A stretch of 64,000 bases of DNA from Membranihabitans maritimus (GTDB lineage Bacteria; Bacteroidota; Bacteroidia; Chitinophagales; Saprospiraceae): positions 124,001-188,000 of the forward strand of contig NZ_JAJSLW010000001.1 in the NCBI RefSeq assembly GCF_021729145.1. Reading direction: 5' to 3'. The position numbers were made by a program, and so were the translations under genes. Shown piece by piece: positions 18,116 through 26,922 of this stretch; the stretch's first letter is position 1, and the number at the start of each line of letters is the position of its first letter. The notes below the pieces were generated by a model. That model ran no database searches. It saw nothing but the letters and a program-made list of their open reading frames with translations, and was not told where the DNA came from.

Positions 18116-19453
18116 TTATCCCCAGAGCTTCTTCCATTGTTTTTCCGGTGTTGTACCTTTGTTTATAGCAGCCTTCATCCAAATAAAATATACTATTCCA
18201 GATACGATCATTCCGTTGATCAGAGAACTAAAGAAGTTCTGAGTAAAATATCCTATGAGAAATCCTCCAATCCATGCCAAATAGGCTGCTGGATTAATCA
18301 TCATATCCGGAAGTCCATTTTCGCTTTCATATAAGTTTCTTTTTGTAGGAAAAAGCCAATAATCAACAATAACTGTAATCGCTATGGGACCAATTAACCA
18401 GGCTAGGAATTGCAGGAAAAAATTAAAAATTTGATCGGGTCCGTACCAGGCAAAAAACAACGCTAAGGCCCAGCAAATCAAAAGGACCATTTTGCGGGTT
18501 TTTTCTTCGTTCTTATATTCAGGAACAGGGGGAGCAGCCATCATATTTGCTGCAAAGTATATGGCAGCCATGCACGTTGACCAGGACCCCAGAAAAATGG
18601 CGAAAAATGTAACTTCAAGTAATCCAAAACGGTCCATGATAAGGAATATATTCCATTCGCCCGTTGCCAAAGCACCAATTGTGGCGCCAATATATTGAAA
18701 AACCATCAATACTCCATACGTCAAAAATAGCCCGATAGCTGCTTGTTTTCCATTCTTATAGAAACGGGTAAAATCGGAAATAACGGTATTACCATGGAGC
18801 CATCCACCGGCAGTAGCCGTAAAAACGACAAGCAATGATGCTGTTGCCGCTGGAGCATTAGATATAATTTGTTTAAATCCACCACCCACATCGAGAGCTC
18901 CCCATATCGTAGCAACCAGTATAATAATAATAGCCGGAGCTGCCAGGTAGTCCACATAAGCAATCCATTTCATTGTTTTATAAGCCGGAATTAGAAAAAT
19001 AATTGCCATTAGTAAAGTAATCCCCCAAAACAACCCCGAACCGGAACTGATACCAACCATATCTACAAAAGCATCCCGGGTAATATTCAAAATGACTGCA
19101 AACCAAACTACCGTAGTGATTGAAATAATTAAATTGGGTAAAATCACTCCTTTTTGACCATACGAAAACCGGTATATCATAGCACTTGTATAGCCCGTTC
19201 GTGCTCCGATCACTCCGATTAGTATGGCAATAATACTATTAAATGCTCCGGCCATTAATATCACAACGACTGCATCCTTAAACGGAAGTTGTGTACCTAC
19301 CAATCCGCCAACTAACAAGCTGGATATAACAAGTACAAAACCCCATAAAATAAATGTATTGCTCCAGAATCCCAATCGCTTAGATTGTGGTAATTTGGAA
19401 CGAACGGCATCTCCCTCGGAGCCAACTAGATTTTGAACGTTTTCATTTTCCAT
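18116..19453 (-). CDS. NCS1 family permease (cytosine/purine/allantoin type)
   Basis: About 445 residues with 12 predicted membrane segments and the pattern of cytosine/purine permeases: an N-terminal LGFWSNTFILWGF segment, GARTGYTSAMIYRFSYGQKG, then TATAGGWLHGNTVISDFTRFYK. These carriers import nucleobases, hydantoins, allantoin or related N-heterocycles with a cation. The frame is open 12 codons upstream, but MENENVQN at 19453 is the natural start. The gene lies 11 bp after the sulfatase gene in the same direction. Its place inside a SusCD locus is unusual and suggests a nitrogenous product is taken into the cell. Confidence 0.87.
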   Translation of the reverse strand: MENENVQNLVGSEGDAVRSKLPQSKRLGFWSNTFILWGFVLVISSLLVGGLVGTQLPFKDAVVVILMAGAFNSIIAILIGVIGARTGYTSAMIYRFSYGQKGVILPNLIISITTVVWFAVILNITRDAFVDMVGISSGSGLFWGITLLMAIIFLIPAYKTMKWIAYVDYLAAPAIIIILVATIWGALDVGGGFKQIISNAPAATASLLVVFTATAGGWLHGNTVISDFTRFYKNGKQAAIGLFLTYGVLMVFQYIGATIGALATGEWNIFLIMDRFGLLEVTFFAIFLGSWSTCMAAIYFAANMMAAPPVPEYKNEEKTRKMVLLICWALALFFAWYGPDQIFNFFLQFLAWLIGPIAITVIVDYWLFPTKRNLYESENGLPDMMINPAAYLAWIGGFLIGYFTQNFFSSLINGMIVSGIVYFIWMKAAINKGTTPEKQWKKLWG

Positions 19454-19500
19454 ATTTTTCAATTTTATAGAATATTCCACCTGGAACACTATGCCATAGA

Positions 19501-21000
19501 TTACCTCATTATTACCGGAATCGGATTCTCCACTTTACCAGGGAGTCTTTGGTTTTTACCAGGATGACCAAGATCTCCCAGGTCTTCTTTTGCTCTTTCC
19601 GACCATACCATTAACTCTTTCACTATCTCAGGATTCTCTTTGGCCACATTGTGATTTGAGGAAATATCTTCTTCTACATTAAACAATATCGGTCCATTTT
19701 CACCCTTTTCATTAAAGTGTGGGTGACTACTAAATTCATCTAATGGCAGAAATAATTTCCAGGGCCCCCGCCGGACCGCTTGCAACTGGTTCTTGTCATA
19801 GTAATAAAAGATTTCATAAGGGGTTGAGGCTGCAGTTTTTCCTTCTATCAAAGGCCAAACATCATGTCCATCTATAATTCGATCTGTAGGAACTTGAGCT
19901 CCTGCCAGGCCTGCGAAGGTAGGCAATAAGTCCATAGTTGTAACCATTTCTCTGCATACCGTTTTCCCAGGAATCGTCCCGGGCCACCACATCAATGCCG
20001 GAACCCTGAAGCCTCCTTCAGAAGTAGTATACCCGCGGCCGTAAAGCGGTTGGTTCGTCCCCCTTTCCACCCCGTCCATATCTTGTCCCATCGGTGATCC
20101 ATTATCAGAAGTAAACAGTACAAGTGTATTACTTGCTATGCCCAATTCTTCTAATTTTTCCATAATCTGACCAGTAGACCAATCTAATTCCTCCACACTA
20201 TCTCCCCATGGGCCGCTTTTACTTCTTCCCCGAAACCCGACTCCGGAAAATGGTTCTTTAGTACTTCCCGGCATCGCCTGGGGTAGGTAAAGGAAAAAAG
20301 GTTCGTCCTTGTGATCCGTAATAAATTCAAGTGCTTTTTCCGTATAATCCCTGGTCAATAAATTTCGGTCCACACCGGCCTGAATCGGATTCTCATTGAG
20401 CATTACCGGCAAAGGGGGCCACTGATACCCGTCAAACCTCTCTCCAATCCTCTGACCTACAGCCTGTGTCATATCATCGCTGTAAGGGATTCCATAAAAA
20501 AAATCAAATCCCTGTCGCGTAGGTAGGAAGGGGAGCTGATCTCCCAAATGCCATTTTCCAATTATACCGGTTGTATATCCTGCATCCTTTAAAACCTCAG
20601 CAATGGTTACTTCATCCGGATTCAATCCATATGGGGAAATAGGACGAAGTACTGCTCCATCCCTAGGGTTTTGGTGCATTCCTACTCGCTGGGAATAACA
20701 TCCGGTCATGATGGAAGCCCTGGAAGGTGTACAAACGCCTGAAGTAACATAGAAATGAGTAAATTTTCTTCCTTCGCGGGCCATTTTATTGAGGTAAGGT
20801 GTACGATTTACCTCAGAGCCAAACGGTTCAATATCTCCATAGCCCAAATTATCGCAATAGATAATGATGAAATTAGGTTGATCAACTTGTAAGGGTTGGT
20901 TTTGTCCATATCCAATTTTTATTTGTCCCAGAAGGAAAAAAATACAAATAGATAACCCTTTAAAGTATGTAATGGTATTATTGAACTTTTTTCCAATCAT
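19501..21000 (-). CDS. sulfatase (type I, formylglycine-dependent)
   Basis: The 499-residue enzyme has an N-terminal signal (cleavage near YGQ32) and the sulfatase motif CTPSRASIMTG with Cys90 for conversion to formylglycine. Metal-site pieces are CDNLGYGD near residue 50 and TSDNGS near 320; GKWHLGD and GGFRVPA are also typical. It removes sulfate esters outside the cytoplasm. No maturase (anSME or FGE) is in the window, so activation depends on a gene elsewhere. The start overlaps the end of the upstream beta-helix gene by 23 bp. The length is normal for arylsulfatase A-like enzymes. Confidence 0.92.
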   Translation of the reverse strand: MIGKKFNNTITYFKGLSICIFFLLGQIKIGYGQNQPLQVDQPNFIIIYCDNLGYGDIEPFGSEVNRTPYLNKMAREGRKFTHFYVTSGVCTPSRASIMTGCYSQRVGMHQNPRDGAVLRPISPYGLNPDEVTIAEVLKDAGYTTGIIGKWHLGDQLPFLPTRQGFDFFYGIPYSDDMTQAVGQRIGERFDGYQWPPLPVMLNENPIQAGVDRNLLTRDYTEKALEFITDHKDEPFFLYLPQAMPGSTKEPFSGVGFRGRSKSGPWGDSVEELDWSTGQIMEKLEELGIASNTLVLFTSDNGSPMGQDMDGVERGTNQPLYGRGYTTSEGGFRVPALMWWPGTIPGKTVCREMVTTMDLLPTFAGLAGAQVPTDRIIDGHDVWPLIEGKTAASTPYEIFYYYDKNQLQAVRRGPWKLFLPLDEFSSHPHFNEKGENGPILFNVEEDISSNHNVAKENPEIVKELMVWSERAKEDLGDLGHPGKNQRLPGKVENPIPVIMR

Positions 21001-22240
21001 TTTCAGTTATATTTTCAACTTTTGATTTATCAATGTTATACAATGTTGGAGCTTCATTTTCACCATTATACATACCATTCATGAAATGACAATTATGAAC
21101 GGGAGCCTCAATCCTTACTAATGAGCGCCCGTTTCCGATCACATTTAAGGCGTAAATGTTGTTTATTTTACCGGATAATGATAGTTTCCCATACCCTTTT
21201 CCACCTAATAAAATAGCTTCATATCGATCTTGTAGTCCCTTGAATATTAAACCATTGATATACACATCGTGAATACCGGCCTGACCGCTTGCTCTTATGG
21301 CTATTCCGCGGTACCGGTTTTCGCAGGAAACATTAGTGATTACGATTTGTTCGATATCGTCTTCAGGACCGTACCATCTGGCCGAAGTAACCATTGTGCT
21401 ATTAAGACTACCATTGGGTTTAGGAGCATCATAGTTTACATCGAGGTTAGAAAGTGCAATAAAATCGTCACCAGTTTTACCAGATATATTATCAATTCTA
21501 AAATACTTACATCCTTGTCGCAAATTAATTCCGTCTTTATTTGAGGTAGCTAACTTTTTCCCCTCTATGTTTATAAATTCTGAGTTTTCTATTCGAATAT
21601 TGGATAGTTTTGCATTTACAGTCCGCTCAAAACTCACAGACCATGCGTGGGTATTTTCAATTTTCACGTTTTTCAAAGTAAACTTGTTGACATAGGCAAT
21701 TAATATCAAAATATTTCTCCAATCACCTGTTTGTTTCATTTCTTTATTACCTGCATCGCGGCCATAACTCACTCTATAGTTTCCTTTCTCCATTTCTTTC
21801 TGTGGATCTCGCACTAATTTTCGAGCTCCATCCCCTGTTGCACGTGGATGATCTGCTCCTCTCAATGTTACATCGCCCACACCTATTATATCTATATTCT
21901 CATTCCAAATGGGATCGCTTATCCCCAATCCGACATTATCGCTTCGAAACATATTATCTCTGCTTTGATCAGAAAGTTGGATAGTACAATTATCGAGTAT
22001 TAGCTTAATATTACTCGGTAATAGGATAGCACTATCAATCATCCAAATGTTAGTTCCATTTGCATTGTAGCTGGGAATTCGTATTTGACATGTAGTTTCT
22101 GTAGCATCTTCAATGGCCTGTTGTATCCTTTCTGTATCACTTCCCCGGTAATCATTGGGCGAAATCTCCTTGGGGAGAGCTCCAAAAGAGTTTGTGAAAC
22201 ATACTAACAAAGCCATCAATACCGTGCATGTAATATTCAT
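20978..22240 (-). CDS. exported right-handed beta-helix protein, GH28-like
   Basis: The 420-residue protein has a signal peptide (VCFTNSFG) followed by short repeating strands typical of pectin-lyase folds. Two GH28-like acid motifs are visible: NKDGINL and GDDFIAL. The third motif (GHG) is not, and RGIAIRA may stand for the RIK block, so polygalacturonase activity is uncertain. It may cleave a different uronic or glycosidic link. It overlaps the sulfatase gene by 23 bp, so the two are probably translated together. It is the only glycosidase-like gene in the locus. Confidence 0.75.
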   Translation of the reverse strand: MNITCTVLMALLVCFTNSFGALPKEISPNDYRGSDTERIQQAIEDATETTCQIRIPSYNANGTNIWMIDSAILLPSNIKLILDNCTIQLSDQSRDNMFRSDNVGLGISDPIWNENIDIIGVGDVTLRGADHPRATGDGARKLVRDPQKEMEKGNYRVSYGRDAGNKEMKQTGDWRNILILIAYVNKFTLKNVKIENTHAWSVSFERTVNAKLSNIRIENSEFINIEGKKLATSNKDGINLRQGCKYFRIDNISGKTGDDFIALSNLDVNYDAPKPNGSLNSTMVTSARWYGPEDDIEQIVITNVSCENRYRGIAIRASGQAGIHDVYINGLIFKGLQDRYEAILLGGKGYGKLSLSGKINNIYALNVIGNGRSLVRIEAPVHNCHFMNGMYNGENEAPTLYNIDKSKVENITENDWKKVQ

Positions 22241-22252
22241 GTTAATACTGCG

Positions 22253-23713
22253 CTATTGGAGTGACCTAAATAACTCTAAAAGTTCACCTACTATTTTCCG
22301 TGTTGCATTTTCTTCTACTCTGTTTGTCCCCAGCCAGGTTTCATACCCACCAAGTTTGTGTTGTTCGGGAGTAGGGAGATAACCATACGCTCCATTAGCT
22401 AATTCAATCGTAAAAGCATCCTCAAAAGGACTCTTATCTTTTATTTCCAGACCGGTTTCGGCAAAGGTTTCAAATGGGATGGCGGCAATTCCCAAATCAC
22501 CGATTCGAAAAGCTTGCAGGATTATATCTATCTCATCGGGCCAGGTAGTTTCCAACTGGTGGATACGTTGGGCATAAGTCTTTTCCAATGAATGAAATAA
22601 TGGATCTTCTGAGTCAGGACGATTTCGAACTTTTTCCATATTGGCTAATAATTCTTTACTTGCTCTGCGTACTTTAAGTTTCAGTTCTGATTTTGCCGCC
22701 CCCAAAGTAACATAGTCATTGAATTCCAGGGTCTGGTAAGCATCAAATACTTTTTCAGCCACATCATTAGCTACATATCTCATTTTGAAATAGGGATCAT
22801 TTTTTTCTCTCTCTCCCGCAAAGTTTATGTTGTTGATATCTCCGCTGGTACCATTAGACATGATTCCTACAAAAGGAGGGTCTTGCCGATCGGCGTCTAG
22901 TAATTCTTGCATCCGATCTCCAAAAATAGCAAAATAATCTGCTGAAATATGCCCTTTGGGAACACCCCCTACATAGTGCAGGGAATAATTCCCCAAAACA
23001 CAAATAGGTTTACCATCTTTCGTTTCTACGGCCAGGAATGAGACCTCAGGATCAATAGGTCCTGCCGGTTTGACAAGGTCCGGGTTCCCTACTCCAGGGT
23101 TCATTTTTGCTTGGTCTTTAAATCCCAATGGACTCCATACGGGTTCTTTCATTATCCAGCGCCGGTTGAAAACATGTTCCGGGACATCGACTCCTCCCCA
23201 GGCTACTTTGGCTGGCACTCTATTGGCAAGTGCAATTTCTACCCCATCTGCAATTCGTGTGGCCAGGAATCGCTGGTATTCATCCAGAGGTTCTCCGTAC
23301 TGCCATCCCCTTCTATCCATTCCTTGTTTACCAGCACTGGTACCGGAGTGGGTATGTGTAGCGGCCATCATCACATTCTTCGAGGGCACACCCAGCTTAT
23401 TTTCGATGATAGCTATAGCTGCATCGAAAACTTCTCTTTTAATACTCACATTATCAACGAGTACAAATACCAGCGTAGTGTTGCCGTCATCCAGCACTAA
23501 AGTTCTTGCATGCAACTGATCATGAACATAATCTGCAGGAGGGGAATTCCAATTTCCAACAATTTCAAGTCCAAGCGGAGGAGTTATATTACTTAATGAG
23601 GCTCCTGCTTTAAATTCATAATTTTGAGAAAACCCAATTGAAGGCAAAAACGCCAACAGGCAAATTACCAAATTGTATTTCAATTTGAACAATACATCAT
23701 AGTTCCTAATCAC
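22253..23713 (-). CDS. neutral ceramidase-fold exported hydrolase (paralogue 2 of 5)
   Basis: The 486-residue protein has a signal peptide (PSIGFSQ, about 30 residues) and a single ceramidase N-terminal domain. Counterparts of the zinc ligands are His120/His122 in THTHS, His246 in NYSLHYVGG, Glu415 in IPFET and Tyr457 in LGGYET. The position of the ceramidase nucleophile Ser is Asn294 (GDINN). It shares long identical blocks with the gene at 25366-26862 (VFNRRWIMKEPV, AYGYLPTPEQH), so the two are recent duplicates. The 211-bp gap upstream holds a promoter-like element and a direct repeat. Confidence 0.86.
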   Translation of the reverse strand: MIRNYDVLFKLKYNLVICLLAFLPSIGFSQNYEFKAGASLSNITPPLGLEIVGNWNSPPADYVHDQLHARTLVLDDGNTTLVFVLVDNVSIKREVFDAAIAIIENKLGVPSKNVMMAATHTHSGTSAGKQGMDRRGWQYGEPLDEYQRFLATRIADGVEIALANRVPAKVAWGGVDVPEHVFNRRWIMKEPVWSPLGFKDQAKMNPGVGNPDLVKPAGPIDPEVSFLAVETKDGKPICVLGNYSLHYVGGVPKGHISADYFAIFGDRMQELLDADRQDPPFVGIMSNGTSGDINNINFAGEREKNDPYFKMRYVANDVAEKVFDAYQTLEFNDYVTLGAAKSELKLKVRRASKELLANMEKVRNRPDSEDPLFHSLEKTYAQRIHQLETTWPDEIDIILQAFRIGDLGIAAIPFETFAETGLEIKDKSPFEDAFTIELANGAYGYLPTPEQHKLGGYETWLGTNRVEENATRKIVGELLELFRSLQ

Positions 23714-23772
23714 AATACATCGTTTTAGGATGAAAAAATACTAAGAAGAATAATCCATTAAATTGCCAGAAT

Positions 23773-23780
23773 CAAAAATA
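23773..23780 (-). promoter_or_regulatory. -7 element upstream of ceramidase-fold gene 22253-23713
   Basis: On the minus strand the sequence reads TATTTTTG, matching TAnnTTTG. No TTG is found at the -33 spacing. The direct repeat at 23805-23838 occupies that zone, as expected for an activator-dependent promoter. Confidence 0.45.
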
Positions 23781-23804
23781 TAGTATTTATAAATCGGTAA
23801 GTAA

Positions 23805-23838
23805 TACTATCTTTCAGAAAAGTGGTACTATCTTTCAG
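23805..23838. promoter_or_regulatory. 13-bp direct repeat, 21-bp period: probable activator site
   Basis: TACTATCTTTCAG occurs at 23805-23817 and exactly again at 23826-23838. The 21-bp period equals two DNA turns. The near copy ends about 25 bp before the -7 element of the minus-strand promoter, so a regulator bound here would contact RNA polymerase. No protein can be assigned from the sequence. Confidence 0.55.
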
Positions 23839-23924
23839 GAATGAAAAGATATTTTGATTCAGATATGGAAAATCCTGTTTTTCAAATATAATTATAATTT
23901 TAATTGTTTATAGCAAAAATTCAT

Positions 23925-25364
23925 TCAATTTTTTCTAATCTCTTTCAACAACCGAATAGCACTTTCCACCATCATCTCTCCACCTCCCGGAGCCAGTCGT
24001 GAATTAATGGTTTCATACCCCCCTCGATCAAAAGCATCTCTGGTGGGAACGTAGGCGATATGAGAATTAGTAAGTTCAATTATCAATGTATTCTTGAAAG
24101 GGGACCCTTTCTTTATGGCCAATCCCAATTCTACAAATACTTCACCTGGTAAACCAACGATAGCAACATCACTATTGACCTGAAAAACCTGGACTTCCAA
24201 AGGAAGTGTCCATTTTCCGGAAGGTACGGTAGGAGGGATAGCTTCATTATTTCGAATTCGTGCCAGTGACCTGATCTTCATAGGTCGTCTTAACTGGAAA
24301 AATTCAGATTCACCATAAAGGTCTGAAGGGTGCATTTGATTGGCCCATTGCAGTTCCTCTTCTGTAAAATGTTGTAATGGTGCATATACGATCTCAGATT
24401 CCACCTTTAGTGAATAGCCTGCCAGATTCTCTAGGTTCGGCATATTTGTCAGTACATTGGAAGCCAGGTCCACCCCGATTGATTCTGAAGTCAATTGCTC
24501 TTTTTTTCTCACATTTACATGGTTCAAATTCCCACACGCACCCTGTCCATAAAGTGAAATAAATTCATTTCCGAGTTTGTCCTTCAGGACCTGGGATATA
24601 AAGGCCGGAAAATCAGCACTGAATTCAGTCCCTCCCTTGGTATCGCAATGATTGGAAAAATTAAACAATCCACCTGACAAATCGCCCGATTCTTGTTTTA
24701 CCACAAGTATATTAAATTCTGGATCAATAGGACCTTCTGTGCGAATAGCCTCTGGGTTTAAAATTCCCGGATTGGTTTTTACTCGTCCATCTGCCATAAT
24801 AAACCTACGGTTATACGACAAGCTGTCCACATTCACCGAATTTCTCAATAAAACGCTTTCTTTGGAGGATTCCTGCGCTTTTCTAACACTCAAAAAAATT
24901 CGTTCACACAACCAATCCTGGTATTCTACCCCATTTGTTATTTCTGTGGAAGGGGTTTCTTTTCTAATATGTTCATTCAATTCAAGAATATCTTCGTCAT
25001 ATGCAGGCGAAGTATGGGAGTGAGTACCAGATATTAGCACATGAGCAAAGGGAATGCCTAACTCAGAGGCAATTTTTAATCGGGTACGAGTAGACACTTC
25101 ACGACTAATCCATAACAAGTCACACGATACTACAGCCATTTCAGTTTGTCCTTGTCGTAGGTATAGTGTCTTTGCGTACAAAGAATCATGAACTCCCGTA
25201 CTTATACCCCTGTAATGAGGGAATCCAACTGGAGGAGTAATATTTTCTTCTGACATACCTGCTATCAATTCCTGGGCGGACAAAGGCCCATTTACGGCAA
25301 GCAGCAATGCCATGGCTCTAAAAATAAACTTGAAAAAATTACAATAAATTCTCATATGTCCCAT
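23925..25364 (-). CDS. neutral ceramidase-fold exported hydrolase (paralogue 3 of 5)
   Basis: The 479-residue protein has a signal peptide (GPLSAQ, about 30 residues). It is the most divergent of the set: the metal motif reads THSHTS (His115/117), His239 lies in FNFSNHCDTKGG, Glu in LPGEVFVELG, and Tyr in RGGYET. The nucleophile region is ACGNLNH, so the ceramidase Ser is Asn281. It lies 1 bp from the stop of the next upstream gene (25366) and is surely co-transcribed with it. The product is predicted to be periplasmic; the substrate is unknown. Confidence 0.83.
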   Translation of the reverse strand: MGHMRIYCNFFKFIFRAMALLLAVNGPLSAQELIAGMSEENITPPVGFPHYRGISTGVHDSLYAKTLYLRQGQTEMAVVSCDLLWISREVSTRTRLKIASELGIPFAHVLISGTHSHTSPAYDEDILELNEHIRKETPSTEITNGVEYQDWLCERIFLSVRKAQESSKESVLLRNSVNVDSLSYNRRFIMADGRVKTNPGILNPEAIRTEGPIDPEFNILVVKQESGDLSGGLFNFSNHCDTKGGTEFSADFPAFISQVLKDKLGNEFISLYGQGACGNLNHVNVRKKEQLTSESIGVDLASNVLTNMPNLENLAGYSLKVESEIVYAPLQHFTEEELQWANQMHPSDLYGESEFFQLRRPMKIRSLARIRNNEAIPPTVPSGKWTLPLEVQVFQVNSDVAIVGLPGEVFVELGLAIKKGSPFKNTLIIELTNSHIAYVPTRDAFDRGGYETINSRLAPGGGEMMVESAIRLLKEIRKN

Positions 25365-25365
25365 A

Positions 25366-26862
25366 CTATTTTGTTGTATTGCTTTTCGTTACTGTATTCA
25401 CCTGATTAAATAGATTCATCAGTTCAAGGACAATCTTTCTTGAGGCATTGACCTCCACTTTATTGGTCGTCAACCACGTTTCATAGCCACCCACTTCATG
25501 TTGCTCAGGTGTGGGGAGATACCCATATGCTCCATTGGCTAATTCAATGGTAAATGTATTTTCAAATGGGCTTCTTTGTTTTAATTCCAGCCCCGTTTCA
25601 GCAAAGGTTTCAAAAGGAATAGCTGCAATTCCAAGGGTTCCGATCCCAAAAGTTTGTAAGATTATTTTAATCTGGTCCGGCCAGTCATCTTCCTGGATCC
25701 TGACTCTTTCGGCATATATTTTTTCCAGTGGATGAAATAATGGTTTATCATCATGGGGTCTTTCACGCACTTTTTCCATATTTTCTAACAATTCAGGACT
25801 GGCACGACGGACCTGGAGAGTTATTTCTGATTGAGCAGAACGTAATGGGACCCACTCATGAAATTCCAGCCCCTTATATACACTAATAACTTTTTCTGCT
25901 ACATCATTTGCAACGTAACGCATTTTCTCATATGGGGCGTTTTGTTCCCTTTCCGTACCAGACCAATTGATATTATTGATATCTCCCGATGTACCATTTG
26001 TCATTATTCCTACAAATGGCGGCTGTTGACGATCCGCTTCTAGTAGCTCTTGCATTCGGTCTCCAAAAATGGCAAAATAATCAGCTGACAGGTGTCCCCG
26101 CGGTACTCCACCAACGTAATGTAAAGAATAATTCCCCATTACAGCAATGGGTTTCCCTTCGGATGACTCCAGTGCGATAAAAGAAACTTCCGGATCAATA
26201 GGGCCAGCTGGCTCCACAAGGTCAGAGTTACCTACCCCCGGGTTCATCTTAGCTTTATCCCAAAAACCCAATGGGCTCATAACGGGTTCTTTCATTATCC
26301 ATCTTCTATTGAAGACATGTTCCGGAACATCAATTCTACCCCAAGCGATTTTGGCTGGTTCCAGATTGCCAACTGCAGTTTGCACACCATCTGCTATTCT
26401 CTTGGCAACGAACAACTGATACTCATCTAGTGGTTCGCCGTATTGCCAGCTTCTACGCTCTATACCTTGTTTTCCTGCACTCACCGACGAGTGAGTATGA
26501 GTTGCAGCAATCAATACATTGGCGGCAGGGATCTTAAGATTGTTTTGTATCATTGATTTGGCCGCATCATATACTTCTCTCTTTACAGCCACATTATCAA
26601 CTATTACAAATACCAGTGTCTCATCCCCATTCCACAAAACAATGGATTTGACATTTATTTGGTCGTGCACATAGTCCGCTATTGGCGCATTATATCCCCC
26701 CACAATTTCCAGGCCCAGGGATGGAGTTATGTTGCTTATAGAAGCTCCTGCCTGAAAGATTTTTTCCTGAGCATTCAATGCAGTAGAACCGCACAATGAT
26801 AATAATCCAGAAATAAGAGCAGTTATCCAAAACACAATAAATTGATATTTGTCGGATTTCAT
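25366..26862 (-). CDS. neutral ceramidase-fold exported hydrolase (paralogue 4 of 5)
   Basis: The 498-residue protein has a signal peptide (GSTALNAQ) and the same single domain as paralogue 2, to which it is very similar over the whole length. THTHS is at 121-125, the His of NYSLHYVGG, the Glu of IPFET and the Tyr of VGGYET are kept, and the nucleophile site again reads GDINN. The two closest copies flank a divergent one (23925-25364), so the array has been rearranged since duplication. It lies 60 bp after the gene at 26923. Confidence 0.86.
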   Translation of the reverse strand: MKSDKYQFIVFWITALISGLLSLCGSTALNAQEKIFQAGASISNITPSLGLEIVGGYNAPIADYVHDQINVKSIVLWNGDETLVFVIVDNVAVKREVYDAAKSMIQNNLKIPAANVLIAATHTHSSVSAGKQGIERRSWQYGEPLDEYQLFVAKRIADGVQTAVGNLEPAKIAWGRIDVPEHVFNRRWIMKEPVMSPLGFWDKAKMNPGVGNSDLVEPAGPIDPEVSFIALESSEGKPIAVMGNYSLHYVGGVPRGHLSADYFAIFGDRMQELLEADRQQPPFVGIMTNGTSGDINNINWSGTEREQNAPYEKMRYVANDVAEKVISVYKGLEFHEWVPLRSAQSEITLQVRRASPELLENMEKVRERPHDDKPLFHPLEKIYAERVRIQEDDWPDQIKIILQTFGIGTLGIAAIPFETFAETGLELKQRSPFENTFTIELANGAYGYLPTPEQHEVGGYETWLTTNKVEVNASRKIVLELMNLFNQVNTVTKSNTTK

Positions 26863-26922
26863 AATCTTTTACATTAAAATCTTAATCTGTTACATGATAC
26901 CTTTACTTAAGAATCTATCTTC

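Noticed and set aside
23070-23519. Two long plus-strand frames (149 and 129 codons) inside a ceramidase-fold gene
   Set aside because: They are antisense to the conserved zinc-site region; similar shadows occur at the same place in the paralogues because the sense proteins are conserved.
23805-23838. CRISPR or phage-type repeat array
   Set aside because: Only two 13-bp units with an 8-bp gap; it fits a regulator site, not an array.
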